Origin: Adiantum capillus-veneris
Lineage: Eukaryota > Streptophyta > Polypodiopsida > Polypodiales > Pteridaceae
DNA: 64,000 bases
NCBI GenBank assembly: GCA_014529385.2
Contig: CM043957.1
Coordinates: 70,763,003-70,827,002, forward strand
Reading direction: 5' to 3'
Below the pieces are notes generated by a model. It worked only from the letters and a program-made list of their open reading frames with translations, was not told the origin of the DNA and ran no database searches. The first letter of the stretch is position 1; each line of letters starts with the position of its first letter. This document shows positions 23,372-35,202 of the stretch, piece by piece. The position numbers were made by a program, and so were the translations under genes.

Positions 23372-24314
23372 GCATCTTTTGGCTTTGCCTTGTAAGGAAT
23401 TGCGTGAGTTCAGTTCCTTAGTATGCTCTCGACTATATTTTGTTAAAAATTATAGGTCGTCAATAGCAATGTATTTAAATGTCTACACTGTTTTTGCATT
23501 CAATACCAACAATCGTGGTAAGGGAGTTCATGGTTTTGAATATATTGGCTTTACCTTGTGCGACAACACAGTTCTAAATCATATGGGTTTACCTTGTAAG
23601 AGGCACGGTAAACTATTAATTTATTTCCTTGGAAACTATTGGTCATCAACAAATATGTGTCTAAATGTTTTCAATGTCTTTGCTCGATTTAGTGCTCACT
23701 CAGATTTGCTCGTTGCAGTAGTTTTTTGTGGGCATTTACATTAACTATCAATCACCATCTTAGGAGTTTTTAGGTTGCAATTTTGAATTTTTGGGATACG
23801 TCGAACATATAAGGCTTCGAACACATAAACTTTCCATGTATTTAGTATAATGTGGTCGTTTTTTGTTGGCATTTGGATTTACTATCAGCTTCTATCCTAG
23901 GAGTTGACAATTTTTGCATCTTTTGGCTTTACCTTGTAAGGAATTGCGTGAGTTCAGTTACTTAGTATGCTCTCGACTATATTTTCTTAAAAATTATAGG
24001 TCATCAATAGCACTGCGTTTGAATGTCTACACTGTCTTTACATTCACTACCAACAACCGTGGTAAGAGAATTCATGGTTTTGAATATATTGGCTTTACCT
24101 TATACGACAACATAGTTCTAAATCATATGGGTTTACCTCGTCAGAGGCACGGTAAACTACTAATTTATTTCCTTGGAAACTATTGGTCATCAACAAATAT
24201 GTGTCATTTAGTGCTCACTCGGATTTGCTCGCTATATGAATCCTTTGGGTTTTCCTTGGAAACTATTGGTCATCAACAAATATGTGTCTAAATGTTTTCA
24301 ATGTCTTTATATTT
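23372..24314. repeat. Right subterminal tandem repeat, units of about 545 bp
   Basis: GCATCTTTTGGCTTTRCC recurs at about 23372 and 23917, followed by closely similar text (GGAATTGCGTGAGTTCAGTT, TTCATGGTTTTGAATATATT, CTATTGGTCATCAACAAATA). The last block recurs a third time at about 24260. TIR-type boxes (TTTAGTGCTCACTC then GATTTGCTCG) recur at about 23690 and 24210, so the units carry copies of the TIR boxes. Confidence 0.85.
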
Positions 24315-24369
24315 GTTTGCTCGGTTTAGTGCTCGCTCGGATGTGCTCGCTCGGAGATTGGGATTCTTC
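24315..24369 (-). repeat. Right terminal inverted repeat of the TIR transposon
   Basis: The inverted counterpart of 17088-17142, with GTTTGCTCGG, TGCTCGCTCGG and GCTCGCTCGGAG boxes. The element ends at 24369, directly before TCTCTCAC. Confidence 0.75.
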
Positions 24370-25120
24370 TCTCTCACCTCCTTTCCTACTTCCACACACA
24401 TACACTCATTCCTCTCCATCCCTCACTCAAACCTGCAACTTTCATGGCTTAATTCATCTTCTTCACCATTTCCATCTCTCCTTACTCCATAGCTCAAAAG
24501 ATTATCATCTCTACACACATATAGCTCAATTTCTCTCTTTAGAATCAAATTCATATTACCATAACCTCTTCATCCTTTCATAAAAAGAGAAAAAATCAGC
24601 AAATAACCAAGCTCAAGCCCTGCAAAAGGAGGATTTTTATCATGGAGAATTCAACTTCCCCATGGTCACAAGAACTGCACCGACAAAGTTCTACAACCGC
24701 TTCATTCACTGGAGGAGAAGGTGAAAAATTTCATTTACATCGTGTTGTTTCCACCAAATTGTGTATATTCTCATCCTTCTCTTACTTTTTATCATTGTAT
24801 AAATCATATAATGCACCTTGAGTGCATATGCCATGTAATTTTACCCCATCCTACTAACTTCAAACTACTAACACAAACTACTAACCCTTTTTTGGTAAAT
24901 TGCACCCACTCTACTCTACCGTGGAGTAGGCAACCTCACACAAAAAATCACTCACCTCTCTAGAATCTTCTCTATTTCACCTCAATAATTCTCTCCTCTT
25001 GAGCCCACATCCATGTGATTCAAGAGACAAGAGAGCCCCACTCTCATAAGAACATATAAAAATTTTCATAAACATGGTTTTCTATGAAAATGTTGATTAG
25101 GTATAATCCTAATTAGGGCT

Positions 25121-25146
25121 CTCCTTACCTATAAATAGAGCCCTTC
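25121..25146 (+). promoter_or_regulatory. TATA box in inverted repeat, LTR 2
   Basis: TATAAATAG at 25130, framed by AGGGCTCT and AGAGCCCT as in LTR 1, with one C to T change between the arms. The arms themselves are unchanged. Confidence 0.75.
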
Positions 25147-25963
25147 TCCCTTTGTAAATAGCAAGGATCCCTACACTATTGCTCACTACTTTGAGCATGC
25201 CATTCACCATCTTAGTTTTAGGGAGTGAGAGTGAGCTCTCTATGCACCATTACATGCGGTGTATAGGAAAGCTTCTTTGAGCTAGTTGTAACATTGCAAG
25301 GGGTGATTCATAACTTCCAATGAAAGTTGTACCTACTCTTGTGCATCAATTTAATCAATAAGTTGGGTGCAAATCGCGGGTCAAAACTCTCATGATTCTC
25401 TCCAATTCACGCTTGGCAACCTCATCTCGTTTGGTTTAAGGTGACGCATTTTCATTTTGAGATTCTTTTGTAGTATCTGCTTGTATGTGACTCAAGAGCT
25501 CTTGTGTTTATTTTTGTTGCTTGGGAAAACATTATAAGAGGGTTGTATGGTGAGAGGTCTCCCATAACCCTAAGATAATGTGTAGTTTGCAACATCATCA
25601 AACTTAATCGTGTCTCTTGAATCTCCTCCAAGCTGTTCATACACCCACGTCAATCATTAAAATTGAAGCTAAATTCTTGCACAAAGATCTCTCTCTTTCT
25701 TGTGTGTTTGGTGTGTGTAGTTGTAGCATTTAAATTAGTGATAGTGTACCCTTCCTTCTTGCTTGTATTGCTAAGGGATTCTCCTCTTTTACGTCCTAGT
25801 TTGCTCTCTAACTAGGTGGTGCCCCTATCTTGTTTGGGTTTGGCTGTGAGTTGGTTGTTGTGTTGTGCTTGTGGTTGCCCCAGCCCCAATTGAGCAGCAT
25901 GGGAGCCTTGAGGGGTGTTAAGAGGTCGCCTCTCTTGTTGCCCGCCCCGGACCGTCTCAATTT

Positions 25964-25982
25964 TGGTGCCCCCACGGAGGAC
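25964..25982 (+). other. Primer binding site of internal region 2
   Basis: The same TGGTGCCCCCACGGAGGAC as after LTR 1, again four bases from the LTR end. Confidence 0.7.
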
Positions 25983-26035
25983 GGCTTATGTATGTTTTGT
26001 GTAGGCTCAACCTTTAGCATAATCAAGTAGCTTGC

Positions 26036-26248
26036 ATGAATGATGAGAATTTGTATGATCCTTTTATTCCCATTGCAAGGCAAAAGGTGCGCATAATTGT
26101 TAGTACTAAGTTACAATTTCAACGAGTAATTCGTAGGATTTTGGGCCCTCGTAGGTTGGCCAAGATAAACGCTTCAGTAAATCCTTTTATTTTGCCTCTT
26201 ATTAGGTATGACCTTAGTTTGGACGTCTATATTTTTGTTTTGTTTTAA
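26036..26248 (+). CDS. Small leader ORF a of Tat-type copy 2 (70 aa)
   Basis: The counterpart of 10284-10496, with the same length and only a few residue changes (for example N to D near the start, A to P and K to Q in the first third). It keeps the NPFILPLIRYDLSLDVYIF ending. No family is recognised. Intactness here contrasts with the broken ORF b beside it. Confidence 0.5.
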   Translation: MNDENLYDPFIPIARQKVRIIVSTKLQFQRVIRRILGPRRLAKINASVNPFILPLIRYDLSLDVYIFVLF

Positions 26249-26274
26249 GATTTAGGTCATGCATAGACCATGGA

Positions 26275-26490
26275 TAATGGCCCAGGAATAGAGGTTTTTC
26301 CCTTCCATTTCACTCCACACATTAGAGTAAACATTGCAATTAGTAGAAAAATCCATTTTCAACAACGTATGGTGTTCATGTTTGGTGCCCAAAGAGTAGG
26401 AGAAATTCTCACGTCAACCAAACCCTGTCATCCTACCTCTTATTGATTATCATAGGTCATTTGATGTGAATATTTTTATTTTGTTGTAGA
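26275..26490 (+). pseudogene. Small leader ORF b of Tat-type copy 2, frameshifted
   Basis: The counterpart of 10518-10736. A one-base insertion near 26416 (ACGTCAACCAAACC against GCGTCACCAAACC) shifts the last third of the frame. Directly after it, internal region 2 has lost about 650 bp that hold the start of gag in copy 1. Confidence 0.6.
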
Positions 26491-26495
26491 ATAGA

Positions 26496-26963
26496 TTGCT
26501 TCTTGAGGTAACGGCGGAAGTGATCGAGAAGTTAAATGAATCTTTAAGCAGCCTGTCAATTCTTTTTGCACAAGCTGTAGGTCCAAAAGGACAAGCAAAG
26601 AAGTATGAAGAGCGAGATCCACGACCTAGGAGAGTCTTACAATGTTGGAATTGCGGAGAGTCTCGACATGGGATGTATAATTGTCCTTGGCCCCGTGGGG
26701 AGCCAGGGAGACCTAACTTGAATTACCCAGTGATGAATGCAGGTGAAGGAACTAGTCAGGAACCACGGCTTCTACAAAGACCAAATGGACCAAGACCACC
26801 TCCACAAGGGGTAGAAGGAGTTCCACCTTTTCCAGACCCAAATGTGCATGTGGTAGAGGTGACAAATTCAAGAGAGGTTGACATGGAAGCAAAAGGCATT
26901 AAGCGTGGCCGAGGGAAAGGTAAGGAGAAAGAAGGAGTTACATCACAAAGTGACCATGGATGA
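26496..26963 (+). pseudogene. gag: gag remnant of Tat-type copy 2
   Basis: The N-terminal capsid half is missing through a deletion of about 649 bp relative to copy 1 (10747-11395), with a GC dinucleotide at both breakpoints. The nucleocapsid remains with CWNCGESRHGMYNC. It retains a 74-bp stretch lost from copy 1. The frame ends at TGA 26961-26963, where copy 1 has CGA, a CpG to TpG change; beyond this stop the frame continues in phase into pol. Confidence 0.82.
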
Positions 26964-27044
26964 GAAAAGAAGGCAAAGGAGACCAAGGAAGCTAAGAGGA
27001 CTCGACGTCGTATCAATCTCCAAGACTTCCCTCTTGGACATGGT

Positions 27045-29747
27045 ATGGCTCCATACAACTTGTTGGAAGACATGAGAGGTAAGGGTCCTGATATCTCATG
27101 GCCTCAGTTTCTTGCATTATGCCCACAAGTTAGGAGGGATTTAACAAAGGCAGATAGCACTAGGAGAAAGGTAAAAGAGAGTGTGCCTGTTGTAAAAATT
27201 GCACATGCTGAAATGAATGAGGATATTACACCTGTGCTAGATTGTTACATCAAAGGAACATTGGTTAGGAAAAGTCTAGTGGATGGGGGTGCACAAATTT
27301 GCATCATGACAGAGAGACTCATGCAAAAACTATGCATGCACATCCATGAGACACCTGAAATTAAATTCAAGATGGAAAACAATAGCAAGGCTAGGTGCGT
27401 AGGCATTTGTAAAAATGTTTTTGTGGAGGCCTTTGGCATTAAGAAGGCAGTGGATTTCTATGTCATGTCTACCAAAGGAAATGGTTACCCATTTATCCTA
27501 AGGAGACCATGGCTAATGAAAATGCGAGCTTTGAAGGATTGGGAGAGTGGAAAGCTAATTTGTAGGAATGACAATCATAAGAAGGTTGTCTTTGACATGA
27601 AGGAGCAACGCCAAGAGGAGCTCCATGAAGAATCATCTCAAAGTGAGACGGAGGAAGGCTGGACCGATAGCACTTCAGAAGGAGAAAATAGCGGCAGCAT
27701 TACGGAAGAGGAGTCTTCCATCGAAGTCATGGGGGTAAGGTTTAAGCCAAACAACCAAGAGACCTCTTGCCCAGGTTTGGAAGAGGTAGTTTCCCAAGAA
27801 AACCAAAAAGTGGAAGATGAAAGAATGCTAGAAAGTATGTTATCTACAACACTTACAAAAGATGAAAGAGAGGAGCTCAAAGGTGTGTTAAAGAAATTTC
27901 CTAGGCTTTTTGCTAGAGACTACACCGATGTGCGTGGAGTAGATGCTGTTCAACACAAAATTGAGTTGAAGTCAGAGGCCACACCTAAGGCTCAGAAGAG
28001 TGGAAGGCTAGGAGTCATCAAGGAGCAGGCTTTACTCAAGGAGGTAAGAAAGCTTCTAGCAGTAGGTTTCATTTATCCAGTGGAGAATTCAGAGTGGGTC
28101 TCTCCCGTTGTTGTCACTCCCAAGAAGAACAGCAAGTGGAGGGTGTGTGTGGATTACCGTCCACTCAATGAGGCAACAAAAAGAGATCACTTTCCCCTCC
28201 CATTTCAGGATGAGATACTAAATGAGGTAGCTGGTCATGAAAAGTACACTGTGTGTGATGGCTACTCTGGTTACTTTCAAATAGGTATCGCATTGGAAGA
28301 TCAGTTGAAAACAACCTTCATCACTCCTTGGGGTTGTTATGCTTTTAGAGTCATGCCATTCAGCCTGACAAATGCTCCTGCAACTTTCCAACGCTTCATG
28401 AACATGGTGTTTCAAGCATTCTTTGGAAAGTCCATTAGGGTTTTTATTGATGATTTTTGCATTTATAGCTCAAAATCATTGCATCTACAAAGGGTAGAAG
28501 AAGGTTTAAAGAAGCTCTATGACATGGGAGGTCAACTCAACCCCGACAAGTGTCACATAGGTGAGGATGAAGTGATCTTGCTTGGTCACAAGGTTTCCTA
28601 TAAAGATATTGAGGTGGATCCTTCAAAAGCAAAGGCTCTTATTGAGCTCCCATCACCCAAGAATCTCAAAGAGGTCATCTCATTCATTCAAAAGGTGAAG
28701 TATATGTCACGCTTTATTCACTTAGCTTCGGAGTTGCTTCATCCTTTGCAAAAGTTGACACAACAAGTAGAATTTGCATGGTCTGATGAGCTTGAAGAGT
28801 ACTTTTGTAACATTAAAGTCATTTTGTCAGAGCTACCAACACTCATGCCTCCTTGTTGGGAGTACACATTCTTTGTTAGCTCTAGTGTTGGAAGGGAAAC
28901 AATTGGTGCTTTGTTGCTACAACAAGATCCCCACAGTATCAGGATGGGACCCATCTACTTTGCTAGTAGTGTCATGAATTCTTTAGAGAGAGGCTACACG
29001 GAGGCAGAACTCATGATGATTTCTCTCATGTTTGCAGTGAGAAAGTTTAGATCCTACTTGCTACCAAAACCTTTTGTAATTCTCACTGCAGAAAATTTGT
29101 TCCCTTGGGTGTCATCTCAAATGAATCTTAGTACTAGGATCTCAAAGTGGATTATGGAGTTGCAAGAGTTTCAATACTCTTTCAAGGTAGGAGATAGTGT
29201 GCGTGCAGAATTGGCGGGGATTATCACTTATAAGGTACATGAGAGGGAAATAAAGGTGCCCGAAGTAAAGACCCTACCATTGCCACCACCTAAAAGTATT
29301 CCTAATGCTTTTACTTTGTTCTTTGATGCAGCTTTTCGACGAGCCACAGGAAAAGCAGGGGGAGGGCTAGTGTTGCTCAACCCAAGTGGAGAGGTGTTCA
29401 TGAAAGATAAGGTCAATCTACCAGGTTCAACTAGCAACAATAAAGAAGAATACGACACACTACTTCATGGTTTAAAGATATGCATTGGCCAAGGTATACA
29501 ACGTCTCATGGTAAAGGGAGATGCACTTCTCATTGTGAAGCAGATTTTAGGCATTTGGGCATGTAAGAATGAAAACCTAAGGACAAAAGTTCATGACATT
29601 CGTAGGTTGTTTCATCAGTTTGAAGAAGTGCAACTATATCATATTCCTAGGAGACAAAATGAAGATGCCGATTTACTTGCACAACAAGCAGTTACATGTG
29701 TTGAGAAAGAAGTGCAGGTCATCATGGTGGCGACTACTAGCAACTAA
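27045..29747 (+). pseudogene. pol: Protease, RT, RNase H and aRNase H polyprotein of Tat-type copy 2
   Basis: A 900-residue frame, in phase with gag upstream. Protease: active loop LVDGGAQICIMTE near residue 75 (DGG in place of DSG) and FILRRPWL near 155. An acidic linker spans about 190-270. RT occupies about 330-560, with VDYRPLNEATKRDHFPLPF, DGYSGYFQIGI and the FIDDF catalytic box near 465. Ty3 RNase H follows near 600-690. The archaeal-like RNase H spans about 755-840, where the first motif reads FFDAAF and the second NNKEEYD. It breaks near 29745 by a small deletion relative to copy 1. This is the best-preserved pol of the array. Confidence 0.88.
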
Positions 29748-29758
29748 GATATCAGGGA

Positions 29759-31387
29759 TTGGAGTCATTGACTCCCATTATTGGCTACATTTTGGAGGGT
29801 GAGTTTCCACAAGACTTCACGAAGGCTCAAAAGAGGAGACTCATGAAGAAGGCAAGTGCGTATCTCTTCCTAGAAGGATCCCTCTACCAAAGAGGAAACA
29901 ATCAAGTGTGCAGAAGAGTTCCAACTATCGAGGAAATTCCAGCCATTCTAAAAGGTTTGCATGAAGAGGCATGTGGTGGTCATTTTGCCCAAGAATTAAC
30001 TGTGAAGAAGATTTTTCTTGCGGGGTATGTTTGGCCAAGCTTGCATGTGGATGTTCAACATTGGTGTAAAAGCTGTCACAATTGTCAGATAAATGGAAAT
30101 AGAAGGTTGGTGCATGGCCTGAGGCAAATAGTGCTTGCAAATGGACCCTTTGAAAAATGGGGCATTGATGCTATGAGTCCTCTGCCTAGAACAAAGAATG
30201 GTAAACTCTACATTCTAGTGGCTGTGGACTACATGACTAGGTGGGTAGAGGCTCAAAGTGTGACTAGGGTAAATGGGAAAACAATGAGCAGGTTTGTCTA
30301 CACTAATATTTGTTGTATATTTAACATACCTCTAGAGATTGTTTCGGATAATGGTCCGGGGTTCAAGAAGGGTTTACTCACAGAAGTTTGTGAAGAGCTT
30401 CACATTCTACATCATCATAACACACCATACTACCCACAGTCAAATGGTTTGGTGGAGAAGGCTAATGGTGTCATTGAAGGAATCATTAGAAAGATGGTGC
30501 AAAACAAGACAAAATTATGGGATGATTTCTTGGATGGTGCCTTGTGGGCATATCGAACCACATATAGGGAAGCCACGGAGTTCACACCATTTCACTTGGT
30601 CTATGGTCAAGAGGCTTTGCAGCCTATCGAGCTCAATATTCCAACAATGCGGCTTCATGGCAAAGGTGCACAAGATGATCAAGAGGTATGGATGGATCGA
30701 CTTCTTACGTTAGTGGAGCTTGAGTGGAAAAGAGAAGCAGCTTACGAGTGCTACAAGAGGAAAGCCACACAAGTGAAAGAAAAGCGCGACAAGAAACTGA
30801 AGGACAAAGGCATCAAGGAAGGAGATCTAGTGCTAAGGTATGACAATCGACTCGATAATCATTTTGATGCCAAATTTGAAACTAGATGGCAGGGGCCATA
30901 CATAGTCAAAAAGGCTTTCAACTCAAGTTACTATCAGCTTACGGACTTCAATGGGAAAGAGAACTCCAGGAAGGTAAACGGGTATCGCTTGAAGCCTTAT
31001 TTGAGTCGCCTTCTACCAAAGGATCTACCAAACATCTGTCAAAAGGTAGCTATCTCATGTAAGTATTGCTCCATGAAGCATGAATGTAACTCCAGTCAAA
31101 ATTCCGAGGGGCCAAACAATGAAGATCTTGTCAAGGACTCTGAAGTACTCTCTTTGGAAAAGATGCTTTATGATGGTACACGAATATACCATCATCCTGG
31201 GGGAGGGCTAATGATAGCCGTTTTTCGGCTATTCAAAATTGTGATAGTGAGCTACCTCACCCTACCAAATTCACCCAAACAATATGGCTATCTCTACCAT
31301 TTCACTGTAAATAGGCGTGTGTTAGTTAGAGGACTTTTCCCATATTTTCTTAAAAATCCTCAATTAGCTAGTCACTGGGCTAGTTGA
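29759..31387 (+). pseudogene. int: Integrase of Tat-type copy 2, frame running into LTR 3
   Basis: A 542-residue frame offset from the preceding pol frame. The HHCC domain (HEEACGGHF ... WCKSCHNCQ) spans about residues 60-105. The DDE core has GIDAMSP, VSDNGPGF and YYPQSNGLVEKANG. The C-terminal basic region includes WQGPYIVKKAF. As in copy 1 the frame passes through the polypurine tract and about 58 codons into the LTR before stopping. Confidence 0.85.
31199..31208 (+). other. Polypurine tract of internal region 2
   Basis: GGGGGAGGGC just before LTR 3 (TGATAG at 31212), identical to the tract before LTR 2. Confidence 0.8.
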
Positions 31388-33848
31388 GCCAAAAAATATA
31401 AAAAATAATTAAAAAAGGTATATTATGGCCTCTTTGTGTGTAAATATTTCATTATATATATGGCCTAAATATAGGGATTTTTATAATTATTTTGATATTT
31501 TATTTAAATATTTATACCTAGGCGTGTGTTTTATTAAACTTATGTATGCCTTCTTTCATCCTCTTGCACCATAAGTGTATTTTTTTCCAATGTGTACATA
31601 CTCTAACCTCATATTTTTCTTTTATACAAATCACCCCCACATTTTCACCCTCACCCTCGTGAAAACAAAAAAATTGATTTCTACTTTCTTAGTCATGTTT
31701 ATTATATTATTTTCATTTACTTGCATACCTTTTCCTCTTTCACCAAAATAATACAAAGAGGGACCATATCATATGATTTCAATATCTTTCCATATCATAA
31801 ATTTCTCCATATTTTTATTATTATGTTTACTCATTATTCTAACACCATGTGCTCATTGAGCTAAAATCCATAAATAGTCCATACACTAGTCCCACCATGT
31901 ATATATTGCTTTATTCACCAATAATCCTTCTCCATGCATGTGTAAAGGGCAACTTGGATGCTTTGTATTATGATATGACAAAGGAGGGGCTGACTCTTGG
32001 ATACATTGTACAAATTCAACAAAGGAGGGGGCCACTAAAAGACTTTTGCAGGCATAAAAAACAGGCTTTTTGGTGAGAATTTTGGCACCTATCTCCGCTC
32101 AGAATTTGAAGAAGTAATCAAAAGTGAAAATATAGCCAACAATTTGAGTAATCACCTCAAAGTTTTTCATGATTTTTGGAACTACCAGCGGTGAGATAGA
32201 ATTTTTTGAGTGGACCCCAGTCTGCCCACTTTTCTCACAAAGTAACCCATAGTTTTCTCTCACCTCCTTTCCCACTTCCACATACATACACTCATTCCTC
32301 TCTATCCCTCACTCAAACCTGCAACTTTCATGGCTTACTTCATCTTCTTCACCATTTCCATCTCTCCTTACTCCATAGCTCAAAAGATTATCATCTCTAC
32401 ACACATATAGCTCAATTTCTCTCTCTAGAATCAAATTCATATTACCATAACCTCTTCATCCTTTCATAAAAAGAGAAAACATCAGCAAATAACCAAGCTC
32501 AAGCCCTGGCAAAGGAGGATTTTTATCATGGAGAATTCAACTTCCCCATGGTCACAAGAACTACACCGACAAAGTTCTACAACCGCTTCATTCACTGGAG
32601 GAGAAGGTGGAAAATTTCATTTACATCTTGTGGTTTCCACTTAATTGTGTATATTCTCATCCTTCTCTTACTTTTTATCATTGTATAAATCATATAATGC
32701 ACCTTGAGTGCATATGCCATGTAATTTTACCCCATCCTACTAACTTCAAACTACTAACACTAACTACTTACCCTTTTTTGGTAAATTGCACCCACTCTAC
32801 TCTACCGTGGAGTAGGCAACCTCACACAAAAAATCACTCACCTCTCTAGAATTTTCTCTATTTCACCTCAATAATTCTCTCCTCTTGAGCCCACATCCAT
32901 GTGATTCAAGAGACAAGAGAGCCCCACTCTCATAAGAACATATAAAAAATTTCATAAACATGGTTTCTATGAAAATGTTGATTAGGTATAATCTTTATTA
33001 GGGCTCTCCTCACCTATAAATAGAGCCCTTCTCCCTTTGTAAATAGCAAGGATCCCTACACTATTTCTCACTACTTTGAGCGTGCCATTCACCATCTTCG
33101 TTTTAGGGAGTGAGAGTGAGCTCTCTATGCACCATTACATGCGGTGTATAGGAAAGCTTCTTTGAGCTAGTTGTAACATTGCAAGGGGTGAGTGATTCAT
33201 AACTTCCAATGAAAGTTGTACCTACTCTTGTGCATCAATTTAATCAATAAGTTGGGTGCAAATCGCGGGTCAAAACTCTCATGAGTCTCTCCAATTCACG
33301 CTTGGCAACCTCATCTCGTTTGGTTTAAGGTGACGCGTTTTCATTTTGAGATTCTTTTGTAGTATCTGCTTGTATGTGACTCAAGAGCTCTTGTGTTTGT
33401 TTTTGTTGCTTGGGAAAACATTATAAGAGGGTTGTATGGTGAGAGGTCTCTCATAACCTTAAGATAATGTGTAGTTTGCAACATCATCAAACTTAATCGT
33501 GTCTCTTGAATCTCCTCCAAGCTGTTCATACACCCACGTCAATCATTAAAATTGAAGCTAAATTCTTGCACAAAGATCTCTCTCTTTCTTGTGTGTTTGG
33601 TGTGTGTATTTGTAGCATTTAAATTAGTGATAGTGTACCCTTCCTTCTTGCTTGTATTGCTAAGGGATTCTCCTCTTTTGCGTCCTAGTTCTCTCTCTAA
33701 CTAGGTGGTGTCCCTATCTTGTTTGGGTTTGGATGTGGGTTGGTTGTTGTGTTGTGCTTGTGGTTGCCCCAGCCCCAATTGAGCAGCATGGGAGCCTTGA
33801 GGGGTGTTTAGAGGTCGCCTCTCTTGTTGCGCGCCTCGGACCGTCTCA
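31212..33848 (+). repeat. LTR 3 of the Tat-type array (2637 bp)
   Basis: It starts TGATAGCCG and ends ACCGTCTCA. It is uninterrupted and provides, with LTR 1, the reference that defines the transposon insertion in LTR 2. Beyond it the outer element's gag resumes after GTAT. Confidence 0.95.
33006..33030 (+). promoter_or_regulatory. TATA box in inverted repeat, LTR 3
   Basis: TATAAATAG at 33015-33023 between AGGGCTCT and AGAGCCCT, as in the other two LTRs. Being in the last LTR, it would drive transcription outward, antisense... that is, into the outer element on the plus strand. Confidence 0.72.
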
Positions 33849-33852
33849 GTAT
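33849..33852. other. Target site duplication GTAT (right copy) of the Tat-type array
   Basis: It matches GTAT at 7571-7574 on the far side of the array. Confidence 0.75.
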
Positions 33853-34249
33853 AACGCTTCTCTCGTGAGTTGTTCAAAGGAAGTACATCCTTTTAAGTGC
33901 AAATCTTTCTTGAGAGTTTCATTTTTCAAACCCTCTATGAAGAGAATTGATAATCTTTCATCCTGTGGTAACTCGTGTTCCGAACATCTCTCTATATATT
34001 GTCTGACGCGTAGCGATGCTTCCTTCACTGTCTCATCTTCTTTTTGCTTGAATGCATAGATTTGGGACAATGTGTTATGCTTGATTCCCCGTTTAGGAAC
34101 TCCACAACAAATTCTTGCAACAATTGTTCAACGTTTGAGAAGGCATTTTTGTCCAACGATTGGAACCAATTCAATGCTATCCCTTCCAAGGTTAAGCCAA
34201 ATCCCTCATACTGTGTATGAAAATAAAATACTTGTTCGGATCTTAACAC
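33853..34249 (-). pseudogene. gag: Gag capsid part of the outer element, frameshifted
   Basis: Two minus-strand frames overlap (34249-34025 and 34070-33853). The first has LTLEGIALNWFQSLDKNAFS and VEQLLQEFVVEF, the second DETVKEASLRVRQYIERC and ERLSILFIEGLKNE; together these are the Retrotrans_gag capsid pattern. A frameshift lies near 34050-34070 and another near 34245 separates this part from the N-terminal frame. The second frame reaches the insertion point of the Tat-type array and resumes in phase at 7574. Confidence 0.78.
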
Positions 34250-35202
34250 TTTTTGAACAAGGATGCATGTAGGTATGGATCCCTTAATCCATCATACTTC
34301 TTCTTGACACATTTGGCCAATTGATATGGTCTCATTGGTTCTGGTTCAACCATGCATCTTAGCGTGTTGGGGTCTCTCACAAAGACATCCCTCGTTCCTT
34401 CTTCTCGTCTTGGAGCAAATCCTGGTGGAATCCCCTTTGAGACGTGTTTTGGAAATGTTGATGGATTTGTAAGTCTAATTGGTGGTCTCTTGGTTCCACT
34501 CAATGAGGTAGGAGCTACACTCCCGTAAATAGCTATTTTGGATGTTTGAGGTCCATTTGATCCCATAGTTTCAATGTTAGCTTCTTGCAAATCAGTCTCA
34601 AAAAACCCTGGTACGCTTACACTCGGTTGAAAGTAGTAAGCAGAGATTGGAGTACCCACGAATGTATATCTTTCTAGCTCAATTGGGTTGATAAGTTTGT
34701 ACTCTCGTCCATACTTATCTACCATTAGAACTTGCACTCCCTGGTCATCTGTGTATGTGAAGGCATAGAGGTTCTTATAGTCTGTCAACTCTTCAATGAT
34801 GGAATTTAAACATCTATAGAAGTTGTTTTGATCCCCAATAGGTAACCTATAAAGGCCATCATAAGTGTAATCCGTTAGAACTCTCGTGGCTTCATTGGTT
34901 TTGATGAACCTCACGTTGGGTTTGTTGATTAGAGGATGCTTCTTCTCTAAGTCTCCAGCAATTTCCACTTTTTCTCTTCCAAACTCCCGCATTTTAGTTG
35001 ATTGGTTTGGCTTCCAGTGAGCTACATGATCACTTGACAAATATCCATGAGCCATGCCTTGAGGTTTGGCTTGATATGATTGATAAGCCTCATGGTCTTG
35101 TCTCAACCCTCTTGTTATAGGTGTTGCAATATTTCTGGCTGTTTGTGTAGGTGTCATAGCTCTGAGTTGAGTGGGAAACCCTGATGATGGATGAGTTGTC
35201 AT
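34243..35202 (-). pseudogene. gag: Gag N-terminal part of the outer element (319 aa)
   Basis: The ATG at 35202 is the first of a long minus-strand frame after the leader. Residues 1-90 are polar and low in complexity. Residues about 95-200 are ordered (TRVLTDYTYDGLYRLPIGDQ, VQVLMVDKYGREYKLINPIE). Residues 250-319 are rich in Pro and basic residues and end RDPYLHASLFKKC, where a frameshift joins the capsid part. No enzymatic domain. The length suits the N-terminal extension of a long plant Gag. Confidence 0.65.

Noticed and set aside
33006-33030. LTR 3 promoter driving a host gene downstream
   Set aside because: Beyond it lie only antisense outer-element gag and leader sequence; no host gene is present.
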